NCBI GenBank assembly: GCA_041390865.1
Contig: JAWKPC010000019.1
Span: 20,839-84,838, forward strand
Reading direction: 5' to 3'
Source of the DNA: JAUIIK01 sp041390865
GTDB taxonomy: Bacteria; Chloroflexota; Chloroflexia; Thermomicrobiales; CFX8
Length of the DNA stretch: 64,000 bases
Part shown: positions 54,010 to 62,237 of the stretch, piece by piece
Numbering within the stretch: position 1 is the stretch's first letter
How the letters are laid out: every line of letters starts with the position of its first letter
Notes under the pieces: generated by a model
Told to the model about the DNA's origin: nothing
Seen by the model: only the letters and a program-made list of their open reading frames with translations
Database searches by the model: none
Translations under genes and position numbers: made by a program

Positions 54010-56316
54010 TCAACCGCGGATGTCCCGAAGCTGGTCCCGATAGTACGAGGCGTACCAGCCGGCGATGGCTCGCATTCCTTCTCCCGAGTAACGGCCAGAG
54101 AGATCGCGCGGTAGAGGAAGCAGAGACGACAGGGCAAGCTGCCCGCGCTCCCGGAGATTGACCGCCCAACGGCCCCGGTCGCCGGCAAGCGGGTGGTCCA
54201 TTCTGGTCGACCACGAGAGATCGTGGAACGACGCATCGTCAATCCATGCACCCATCTCGGGCGGCACGTACGGCCGCAACCAGTCGACGGCCTCGCCAAG
54301 CAGCGTGTTGTTGGAATGCCGCGCCGCCAGTGCCAGGGCCGGGTACACGAAACGGGCGTGATGGAGCGGCCCCGACTTCCGGACGGCGGCCATGATCGGG
54401 GCTGGACCGGTGCGCTCCAGCTGCCGGAGCAGGTCGACGATCTGCACCATCCGCAATCGGGACTCGAGAGCCGATATCGACGCGTGCACCGCGAGGTGAA
54501 GCGACATTGCCCGGTCGTCCGGCACTGCATGGCCATTGACTTCCCGCAGGTTGTTCGTTATCCAGCCGGTGATGTCCCAGCGAAACCCGCGCAGCATCTC
54601 GACAACGCGGGGATGGGATTCGACGTCGCGCGGGTGATCGGGATGCTCGCCCGGCTCGCCGACTGCCGGCCACTCGTACTCGCAGTACTGGTAGTGCAGG
54701 TGCTTCCAGGTCAGCCCGCTCAGACCGGTCGAGTAGTTGGCTGGTAGGCAATAGCCGGCGTGCGCGTAGGCCAGATTGACCTGTTGCTGGACCGGATGGC
54801 GGACGAGGAGATCGATGTCGGCCATCGGCCGCCAGGAGATCTCATCCGGACGTTCCAGCAGCATGGCGCTGCCCTTGAGCGGAATCGCCTCGATGCCGTC
54901 CCGGTCAAAGGCGGCGAGAAGCCGTTCGAGATCGTCGCCAAGCAATTCCAGCCGCTGCCGGTTGCGTTCGACTTGATTGGCGGCGAATTCATCCACCTCG
55001 GGCGATATCGAGATCTCGCCAGAACTCACCCGCTCGCCAAGAAGCGGGCCCAGGCCATGAATCGCCATCTGCTCGATGATGTCGCCGGGAGCCGCATGAC
55101 CGGGCGGGGCAGCAACCGCATCGCTGTCGAACGCCACCGACTCGAGCCAATCAACGATGCTCCGCTCTGGATCGGTAGCTCCGCTATCGAATGAGGGCAA
55201 TGAGGTCTTCCGGTTAACGGCGACAGCCAGATCCAGGTAGTCCTGCGTCACCCGGTCCCAGTTGAACTCGGACCTGGCGCGGGCCTGGGCCGCCCGGCCG
55301 AGACGGCGGGGTTCGTCCGGATCCCGGTCAGCCCACTCCATGAGCTCGACAAGCTCGTCGACGGTCTCGAAATAGCGGACGGCGTCGCCGCCGACGGCGC
55401 GGTTGTCGGGAATCCCGCGGGCAAGGACCGGGTTCCCGCAGGCCATAGCCTCGATCAACGCCGGATGGGTACCGTCGGAGGCAACCGGGAAGATGTAGGC
55501 ATGGGCATTGTGATTCAGCTCCCAATAGCCATCGCCGTAGATAGCTCCCGTGAAGGTCACATGATCCTTGCCGCGCTCGACGAGCTCAGCGATGTAGTCA
55601 CTGGAATAGGGAGCATCGCCGACGATGACGACCGACCGGCTGATGTTTGCACGCCGGGCGGCTTCGACGATGTCGATGACCCGGTTTTCCGGCTCCAGGC
55701 GCCCGACGTATAGAAAATAGCCATCGGGTTCGAGGTCGAAGCGGCTGAGGTGCCCGTTCAGCGCCGCAGGGCCCGGACTGGCGCCGTAGGGGATATAGTC
55801 GAGATCCTTCCCGTAGCGCTGGCGATAGTAGGAGCGGACATTGTGGGAATCGGTGATCGTCCGGGTCGCCGCCCGGGTTGCCAGCCGTTCGGCGAATTTG
55901 AGCAGCGCCCGGGCCGGGGCAGGCCATTTGGCGCGCTTCCAGTCCAGGCCGTCGACGTTGAGCAGCACCGGCAGCCCAGCCAGCCGCAGCCCGAACGCCT
56001 GCGGGCTATTTCCGACGCCGAACATGATGACGACATCGTACCGGTGGATCGCAGCGTGGAGCGACGCGAGCAGCGTGTGCGACACGGTGTCGAGGTACTT
56101 GTTCTTGATCGTCGGGAGTTTCACCAGCCGCACATCCCGATAGACGTCCGGTTCGTAGGAAATCGGAGGGACGCGGCAATAGACCGTGACATCATGGCCG
56201 AGCGCGGCCAGACGAGGCGCAACCTCCTCGACGCAGGTTTCGAACCCGCCATAGTTGGCTGGAATGCCTCGCGTCCCGAGCATGGCAATTCGCAGCCTCG
56301 ATTGTGATGGTGTCAT
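54010..56316 (-). CDS. Glycosyltransferase-nucleotidyltransferase fusion
   Basis: A 768-residue protein. N-terminal part (~1-385) is a DUF1972-type/GT4 glycosyltransferase: IAMLGTRGIPANYGGFETCV at the start, DYIPYGA, YFLYVGRLEPENRVID and the nucleotide-sugar site PVASDGTHPALIEAMACGNP. The C-terminal part (~430-768) is an NTP_transf_5-like domain: IPLKGSAMLLERPDEISWRP then MADIDLLVR. DUF1972 enzymes often add rhamnose or similar sugars to surface polymers; the fused domain may activate or modify a sugar or donor. ATG 56316 has GGGGGAAAC upstream. It is at the end of the polysaccharide operon. Confidence 0.85.
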   Translation of the reverse strand: MTPSQSRLRIAMLGTRGIPANYGGFETCVEEVAPRLAALGHDVTVYCRVPPISYEPDVYRDVRLVKLPTIKNKYLDTVSHTLLASLHAAIHRYDVVIMFGVGNSPQAFGLRLAGLPVLLNVDGLDWKRAKWPAPARALLKFAERLATRAATRTITDSHNVRSYYRQRYGKDLDYIPYGASPGPAALNGHLSRFDLEPDGYFLYVGRLEPENRVIDIVEAARRANISRSVVIVGDAPYSSDYIAELVERGKDHVTFTGAIYGDGYWELNHNAHAYIFPVASDGTHPALIEAMACGNPVLARGIPDNRAVGGDAVRYFETVDELVELMEWADRDPDEPRRLGRAAQARARSEFNWDRVTQDYLDLAVAVNRKTSLPSFDSGATDPERSIVDWLESVAFDSDAVAAPPGHAAPGDIIEQMAIHGLGPLLGERVSSGEISISPEVDEFAANQVERNRQRLELLGDDLERLLAAFDRDGIEAIPLKGSAMLLERPDEISWRPMADIDLLVRHPVQQQVNLAYAHAGYCLPANYSTGLSGLTWKHLHYQYCEYEWPAVGEPGEHPDHPRDVESHPRVVEMLRGFRWDITGWITNNLREVNGHAVPDDRAMSLHLAVHASISALESRLRMVQIVDLLRQLERTGPAPIMAAVRKSGPLHHARFVYPALALAARHSNNTLLGEAVDWLRPYVPPEMGAWIDDASFHDLSWSTRMDHPLAGDRGRWAVNLRERGQLALSSLLPLPRDLSGRYSGEGMRAIAGWYASYYRDQLRDIRG

Positions 56317-56359
56317 GTTTCCCCCGCTCCCGCCATCAGGCCTCAGTCTAGCACCCGGA

Positions 56360-57521
56360 TCAATCCGCCGGCGAGCAGAGACTGTCATATACCCGCATGA
56401 TTCCGGACCGATAGCGTTCCTGTCCGTACCTGCGTCGCGCGACATCGACGCCCACGGCCCGAGCCCATCCTCGCGTAACGCCCGGATCATCTATCAGCCG
56501 CTGGAGCCCATCCGCGATCGATGCCGGATCGACGCCGCAATACAGCCCGGTTCCGGCCATGGTCGAGGATGTCGTCGCTGCCGCCGCCATTGAGCGTTAC
56601 GACAACCGGCAGCCCTGCCGCCATTGCTTCCGATCACCACGAGGCCGAACGGTTCGGGACGCTGGGATAGCAGCAGCAGGATATCCAACCGATCGAGCTC
56701 GCTGAACGTCATCGACCTGGCCCGCAAACGTGACATGCGACGCGAGGAGTCGAGCGCGTCCTGAGTTGCCTGTAGTCGTCCCAGAGGTCGTTCCGACCGG
56801 GAGGAACGTCGCCGATGAACCGCATCTCGAAGGACGCCGAGCGCCGGGCCAACAATCCGGCGGCTTCGATCGCTTCCGCGATGCCTTTTCGCGGAGACAG
56901 CCGCCCAACGACGCCGATAACGACCGGGCCGGACTCGCGTCCGGTTCGATCGACCGGCTCGATGCCGGGATCGACGCTGTTCTCGACGACGCGAGTCCGG
57001 CCAAGTAGCCGACGGCTTCCACCGATGAGCGCCCTGGCAACCGGCCGCGAGTTGGCGATGATCCGCCCCGGAAACAAGCCGAGCATGAGCCGGATCAGCA
57101 GGCGAAAAGGTGCAGGTTCATCGCCGATGTGCTCGTGAACGTGCCAGACGTGCGGCTTGCCGGTCATCAGCGCCGCGCTGGCGCCGCAGGTGACCGCAAC
57201 CGTGTTCGAATGAACCAGATCGACATCGAATCGGCGGATCAGCCGGGCGATGGCGAGCGTCCCTGCGATCAGCCGGGAGACCAGGGCGGGGAACTGACCG
57301 GGGCGCAGTGCCGACCGCCTCAATACCAGCATGTCGACACGAGCAACCGCCGCACCAGCCGATTCGGCTGCCCGGCTCAAGTCACCGCCGTAGTCGAGAT
57401 CGGTTGGCAGGACGAGAATCGCCCGGTCCGTCGCCGGCAGCCCCTGGATGATATCGAGCAGGCATCGGTCGGAACCGTACAGCTCATCGCTCGGGTGAAC
57501 GAAGAGTATCGTCCGGGTCAT
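56360..57521 (-). pseudogene. GT4 glycosyltransferase with several frameshifts
   Basis: ATG 57521 begins TILFVHPSDELYGSDRCLLD, with PHVWHVHEHIG and IGVVGRLSPRKGIAEAI, a GT-B GT4 enzyme. The frame is lost at ~56790. Fragments then follow in other frames: RLLASHVTFAGQVDD (~56745), FSELDRLDILLLLSQRPEPF (~56690), EAMAAGLPVVVTLNGGGSDD (~56620) and ADGLQRLIDDPGVTRGWARA (~56500), ending at 56360. At least three single-base changes, one an extra G before the EAMAAG motif. Whether decayed or mis-sequenced, its homologue would be a mature polysaccharide sugar transferase. Confidence 0.78.
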
Positions 57522-59080
57522 GACGACCAGCCAATCCTGTGCCGCCGTTCGACGGCGAGGCGGACGGCGGCCGCGTAGAGCCCGAGAACGATCCAGTACC
57601 AGGCAAGCTGGAAGCCTTCCGTTGCCTGGAACGCGACGAACATACCGGCTACCGCGATACCGAGCGAGAGCGCCAGCCTGTCGAGATCCCCGGAGATGCG
57701 GTCGGTCAGTCGCAGACCGGAAACGGCGAGCAGCAGGATCGGCGAGAGAAAAAGCATCAAGCCGACGATGCCGCTATCATGCAACGTCCTGACAAACGTG
57801 TTGCTGAGCCAGGCCCGGTCGAGACTGGTCGTCGTGTACTTCTGGCCGAACGAGCCGATCCCGCCGCCGACGACCGGATAGTCCCGCCAATCCCTCAACG
57901 CCTGCCGGGCGAAATCGATGCGAATACGGAGCGAGGAGTCGGACGTGTCGGTGATGCTGCCGACTCTGCCGACGATATCGGGATTTTCCGGAGACGGCGT
58001 CGGCACGTCATGGACGGTCGGTGTTCCTGCAGACAGCGGCGGCAAGGTCGCTTTGAGATCGGCCTCGCCGGCGGTGGCGCTGGCCCAGATACGCGCTTCT
58101 CGCGTCGCGTTCTCCGAAAATCGCGCTTCCCGTTGCTCGCGGGTGTCCGGATCACCGATCGGCATCCAGACCAGAGCGGTCACGGCGACCGCCGCGAGCG
58201 CGACATAACCTATCGGACGAAATACATCAGATGGAATCCGGTAGGCATTCCTGACGGACAGCACCAGGAGCACCATAGCCAGCAAAAGGATGCCGAACAC
58301 GAAGGCTGCCCAGGCAGTGCGGGTGAAGCTGATCTGCAGGCCAACGAATCCGACGACGGCCGCCATCCCAGGCAAACGGCGGCGGCGATAATCCAGCGCC
58401 AGCAAGCCCAGTCCGGCCAGCGCCAGGATCATCATCGCACTTCCGAACAGGTTGGACTCGCGAAAGGTGCTCGGCACGGTTGGATCGGCAGTGACCGGGT
58501 TGATCTGGATACCCAGATTCACGTTCCAGGCATAGAGCAGGTGAGACGCGATGCCGAACAGCCCGGCGGCAATCCCGATCACCATCCAGACGTCGACCGC
58601 GAAAATCAGCCGGCCGGAGGTGCGGACCGTCGTCACGATCGCGAAGTAGGCGAAGGCGACGACCAGAAGCATCGCCCAGAGTTCGGTGCTGTCGCGCGGA
58701 TCCGGCGCGTTCAGCAGCCCGCCAACGACGGACCATGCCAGCCAGGCCAGCAACAGGAAGTCGACGAGCCTCAACTTCTTCAGGAGCTTCGGCAAGCGAG
58801 GAGCGAGCGCCAACGCAACGAGTGGCGCGGCAATATGCTCGGGCTTGATACTCGCCCCGCCAATTTCCGCCGTATAGCGGTTGACCGTTGCCATCAGCAG
58901 CAGTGCAACGACCCCGCCGCGCGCGGGACCAAGCGTTCCAATCAGACCGATCGCCCCGATGAGCGCCGCCAGGGGAACGACCAGCGCCGTAGCTGCGTCG
59001 AGGCGGCCGCTGATGACGATCGCCCCGCACGACGCCACGGCCACCAGCCCGGCAATCAGGTAACGCTGCCGGTCGCCCAC
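57518..59080 (-). CDS. O-antigen ligase / polymerase family protein
   Basis: A 520-residue membrane protein with about 11-12 spans and a large loop (residues ~320-400). The loop between spans has the Wzy_C region WRDYPVVGGGIGSFGQKY and FVRTLHDSGIVGLMLF (His-x-Ser-G). It joins or polymerises polysaccharide repeat units on the outer face of the membrane. It overlaps the upstream fusion gene by 25 bases and the downstream GT4 gene by four, so it belongs to one operon. No other distinctive residues. Confidence 0.85.
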   Translation of the reverse strand: MGDRQRYLIAGLVAVASCGAIVISGRLDAATALVVPLAALIGAIGLIGTLGPARGGVVALLLMATVNRYTAEIGGASIKPEHIAAPLVALALAPRLPKLLKKLRLVDFLLLAWLAWSVVGGLLNAPDPRDSTELWAMLLVVAFAYFAIVTTVRTSGRLIFAVDVWMVIGIAAGLFGIASHLLYAWNVNLGIQINPVTADPTVPSTFRESNLFGSAMMILALAGLGLLALDYRRRRLPGMAAVVGFVGLQISFTRTAWAAFVFGILLLAMVLLVLSVRNAYRIPSDVFRPIGYVALAAVAVTALVWMPIGDPDTREQREARFSENATREARIWASATAGEADLKATLPPLSAGTPTVHDVPTPSPENPDIVGRVGSITDTSDSSLRIRIDFARQALRDWRDYPVVGGGIGSFGQKYTTTSLDRAWLSNTFVRTLHDSGIVGLMLFLSPILLLAVSGLRLTDRISGDLDRLALSLGIAVAGMFVAFQATEGFQLAWYWIVLGLYAAAVRLAVERRHRIGWSS

Positions 59081-61677
59081 TGCGGGCCGCCCTTTCCGGG
59101 TTCAACGACCTGGGCGTAGATCTCGACGATCTCGGCGGCGGCTCGCTGCCAGGTGCGCTCCGACGCCTCGGCAGCGAGCGGGGCGATCCGTTCGCGCTCG
59201 CGGTGCTGATGCTCGATCACGTCAAGCATCTCGGCAGCGAATGCGGCCGGATTGAGCGGATCGGCGAAGCGCGCGCCATCGCCGCCGACCTCGCGCAACG
59301 CCGGGATATCCGACGCGACGACCGGCACGCCGTAGATCAACGCCTCGACCACGGGAAGCCCGTAGCCCTCGTGAAAAGAGGGGACGCAGCACAACGCGGC
59401 ATTGCGATACAACCAGCCGAGATTGACGTCAGTGACGTGCCCGGGCGTCCAGACCCACTCGCGATCTCCGGCCAGATCTTCCAGGCCCCGCCCGACCAGG
59501 ACGAGCTGGATGTCCGGTACCCGCTCGCGGACGGCGGCGACGGCGGCGATCGCCGTTTCATGGTTCTTGTACCGGGCCCGGGAACCGACGACGAGGACAT
59601 ATCGTCCAGGCAACACGCCAGCGATGGGGGAAACACCGCCCGGGGGAGCGAGCGCCCGCGCCCCGTTCCAGACGACGTGCAGCTTGTTCGCCGGAACGCG
59701 GAAGAATCGCTCGACGTCCGCGGCCGCCGCGTGGCTTACCGTGACGACAGCCGAAGCGCGCCGGGCAGCGAGCGCACCGAGCGTCCGGACGTATGCGCTC
59801 CAGATTGCGGATGGCCTCCATTCGGGCCGGAAATCGAGACCGTCGTGGACGGTGAGGACCTGGGGGCAAGGTAATACGAGCGGCCCGATCATGCTGGTGT
59901 GAAAGACGTCGAGGTGGTTGCGCCAGGCCCAGACCGGCAGCACGAGCTGCGACCAGATGACGTGGAGACCGCCGTTGAGCGGCAGACGCAAAAATCGCGG
60001 TAGCCGCTCGACGCGCGGAGCATAAAACCGCGCCAGTTCGATGTCCGGGCGGCGGTCCAGTTCTTCGATGAGCGCCGATAGATAGCGCCCGGTTCCATTC
60101 GGCATCCGGGCGTAGGTTGCCTCGATTCCGACCCGCAGTGCAGTCGAGGGGGAGGATCCGGTTCGGCCGAGATAGAGGAGCAGGTCGCTGGCGGCCGGGT
60201 GCCGGATCCAGATGGCAAGGAGAAGATACGTTCCAGCTGCGATGCCGCCCAGCACCGAGACTTGAATCCAGGCGTTTTCCGGCACCGTCGACGCGACAGC
60301 CACCCCGGCAACCGATGCGATCGTCGCCGCAGCCAGGGCGATACCAGTCGGCCAGATGAGCGTCTCGAACCTGAACGCGAGATAGCGATTCAGCCGCAGC
60401 ATCAACGCGCCGATGTAGCCGACCTGCGCCAGGGTAAAGGCCACCGGGAGCGCCAGCAGCCCCCACCAGCGAACCCCCAACCATGCCGCAGCGATATAGA
60501 AGCCAATCGCGACGGCGTAGACCGGCAACGGGTCCCAGCTCCGGCCAATCGTCGAGAACGACCGTTGAAGAATGACGCCGAGCGTCACCGGGATCAGGGC
60601 CAGCCCGTAGATGCCCAGCAGATCAGCCGTCTGTTGAACGTCCGCCGCCGCGAACTCACCTCGACCGAAGAGCACCATCACGATCTCGCTGCGGGCGATC
60701 ACGAGCAGGGCGGTGACCGGCAGGAGAAAGAACATCGCCAGGTTGATCGTCTCGACGAACGCCCGCGCCGGCCGGCCGGCTCCCGATTCGCGGGAGATGA
60801 ACGGCAGCGTCACCGCCCCGACGGCGGCGATCAGGACCGTGTGAGGAAGGTTCATCGTCTTCTTCGCCAGCGCGACGGTCGTCAGCGCGCCGACTTCGAC
60901 GCCGGAGGGTATGACCCGGTCGACAACCTCGGCCATCTGGGTAATGGTGACGAGAATCAACAGCGGCGCAACGTTCGGGATGAGCCGCTTGATCGCCGCC
61001 AGATCTAGCCGGGCGTTCACCGGCTGCCGCTCTTTCCGGCGAAGGACGACGACGGCAGCCCAGCCGAGCATCACCGCCAGCGCCAACCCCGCCCCAAGCG
61101 ACCACCCTGCTGCCGCGACGACCGGCGAGCGCGTTCCGAAGAGCAGCGGGATCGTTGCCCCGACCGCGACCAGCGGCGTGATCATGGCCGGGAGGAGAAA
61201 GTAACCGGCGGCGTTGAGGTATGACGTCACGAGCCAGGCCAAACCGAGCAGGGCGACCCCTGGAGCAACGGCTCTGGTCGCGTCGATGGCGACTGCCCGC
61301 GTTCCTTCATCGAATCCGGGAGCGAAGAGCGACACCATCGGGCTCGCGAGGAGTGCGATCAGGCTGGCCACCGCAGCCAGCCCGGCAACGGCCGCCATCA
61401 GGGCGAAACGCAGTTTGATGCCGCCATCGCTGCGATCCCGGCTCGATGAGAGGCTGACGACCGACGCCGGGGTTAGGGAATCAGCCACGAGAACGGTAAC
61501 AGCCATGAGCATGATGTAGGTCGCCAGAAAATAGGCGTCGCTGTCGTTGCTCGCGCCGAGTCGAGCCGCTACGAGCGCGTCCCTGAGCACCGGGACGAGG
61601 CTTCCGACGCCGAGCAGGCCGGCAACGAGAAAGGCTGTCGGAGCCAGCCGGCCTCGATCTCCGTCAGGTGACAGCAC
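59056..61677 (-). CDS. MurJ/Wzx-type flippase fused to GT4 glycosyltransferase
   Basis: An 873-residue protein that is unusual in joining two functions. Residues ~1-495 form a MOP-superfamily lipid flippase (14-span MurJ/MviN-like): GLLGVGSLVPVLRDALVAAR, DSDAYFLATYIM, ALAKKTMNLPHTVLIAAVGA, VTLPFISRESGAG and LLVIARSEIVMVLFGRGEF. From about 515 a GT-B GT4 glycosyltransferase begins (RVGIEATYARMPNGTGRYL, VVSHAAAADVERFF, LVVGSRARYKNHETAI, CVPSFHEGYGLPVVEAL). The join (LGRTGSSPSTALRVGI) has no stop in any frame nearby, so it does not look like a simple readthrough of a frameshift. GTG start at 61677. Confidence 0.85.
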   Translation of the reverse strand: MLSPDGDRGRLAPTAFLVAGLLGVGSLVPVLRDALVAARLGASNDSDAYFLATYIMLMAVTVLVADSLTPASVVSLSSSRDRSDGGIKLRFALMAAVAGLAAVASLIALLASPMVSLFAPGFDEGTRAVAIDATRAVAPGVALLGLAWLVTSYLNAAGYFLLPAMITPLVAVGATIPLLFGTRSPVVAAAGWSLGAGLALAVMLGWAAVVVLRRKERQPVNARLDLAAIKRLIPNVAPLLILVTITQMAEVVDRVIPSGVEVGALTTVALAKKTMNLPHTVLIAAVGAVTLPFISRESGAGRPARAFVETINLAMFFLLPVTALLVIARSEIVMVLFGRGEFAAADVQQTADLLGIYGLALIPVTLGVILQRSFSTIGRSWDPLPVYAVAIGFYIAAAWLGVRWWGLLALPVAFTLAQVGYIGALMLRLNRYLAFRFETLIWPTGIALAAATIASVAGVAVASTVPENAWIQVSVLGGIAAGTYLLLAIWIRHPAASDLLLYLGRTGSSPSTALRVGIEATYARMPNGTGRYLSALIEELDRRPDIELARFYAPRVERLPRFLRLPLNGGLHVIWSQLVLPVWAWRNHLDVFHTSMIGPLVLPCPQVLTVHDGLDFRPEWRPSAIWSAYVRTLGALAARRASAVVTVSHAAAADVERFFRVPANKLHVVWNGARALAPPGGVSPIAGVLPGRYVLVVGSRARYKNHETAIAAVAAVRERVPDIQLVLVGRGLEDLAGDREWVWTPGHVTDVNLGWLYRNAALCCVPSFHEGYGLPVVEALIYGVPVVASDIPALREVGGDGARFADPLNPAAFAAEMLDVIEHQHRERERIAPLAAEASERTWQRAAAEIVEIYAQVVEPGKGGPQWATGSVT

Positions 61678-62155
61678 GAAATTCTCCGGCAGTCACGATC
61701 ACGACGACGGTCAATCCGGTTAGTTCGATTGCGCGCCCGACCCCGCCCGGCGGCGGCGCGATCCAGGGAGCGGCGCCCTCTTCGATCGGCGCCGATGCGA
61801 TCCCGGCCTGGCTCATCGCCGACTCGAACAGCGCCGGGCCGTTGGCTGTTGTCCCGAGGGCAACTCCGATCGCATTGTCGAGGTTCTGACCATAGGAGAC
61901 GACGAGCCCGACGTAGCGATAGTTGTAGCCATCCTCACCGATCGCCGCCGCGACATCCTCCGAGAGCATCCGCGCGTCGAGCGTCCCGTACCCGGACGGA
62001 GTGAACGATCGGCTGGCGAGCACCTCGTTCAGATAGCCGGCCGCGAGCTGATCGAGCTGCTGGTTTGCTTCGAGCGGACCGGCGGACCGTGCGGCCCGGG
62101 CGCTGTTGATCCGCGCTAGCGAAGGACTTGTTTGCGAGGCAGGCTGACCTGACAC
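61664..62155 (-). CDS. CAP (SCP)-domain protein, signal peptide outside the visible start
   Basis: A 163-residue divergent CAP domain: SLARINSARAARSAGPLEAN, LDQLAAGYLNEVLASRSF and ending in a hydrophobic LTVVVIVTAGE segment. The only canonical start in this frame is GTG at 62155. However, the frame continues upstream as VSWLACVFLLGGLIVVSGQPA, an obvious signal peptide that begins after a TAG with no ATG/GTG/TTG. A single missing base near 62195 would join it to TTG-TAT-AGG (MYRS). It is the first gene of the polysaccharide operon and overlaps the fusion gene by 14 bases. Confidence 0.6.
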   Translation of the reverse strand: MSGQPASQTSPSLARINSARAARSAGPLEANQQLDQLAAGYLNEVLASRSFTPSGYGTLDARMLSEDVAAAIGEDGYNYRYVGLVVSYGQNLDNAIGVALGTTANGPALFESAMSQAGIASAPIEEGAAPWIAPPPGGVGRAIELTGLTVVVIVTAGEFRAVT

Positions 62156-62201
62156 AACAATCAGACCACCGAGCAGAAATACGCAAGCCAGCCAAGAGAC
62201 C

Positions 62202-62209
62202 TATACAAT
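62202..62209 (+). promoter_or_regulatory. Possible -10 box for the right-end membrane protein
   Basis: TATACAAT, about 28 bases before ATG 62238, with GAGGGAGAGG between them. No clear -35 box. Its start overlaps an in-frame ATG at 62208, which would place the start inside the promoter. Confidence 0.35.
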
Positions 62210-62237
62210 GGCGCGCGAGGGAGAGGACGCGCCAGAA

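Noticed and set aside
53918..54043. Short frame beginning MNVVIPDDYDVMRHH
   Set aside because: The opening resembles a D-2-hydroxyacid dehydrogenase start and has AGGGA upstream, but only ~13 codons are similar before low-complexity sequence and the GT gene. A truncated remnant is possible, but support is too thin.
57539..59119. 526-codon + strand open frame opposite the O-antigen ligase gene
   Set aside because: Antisense; the translated sequence is Arg/Asp/Gln-rich with no motif, typical of the shadow of a membrane protein gene.
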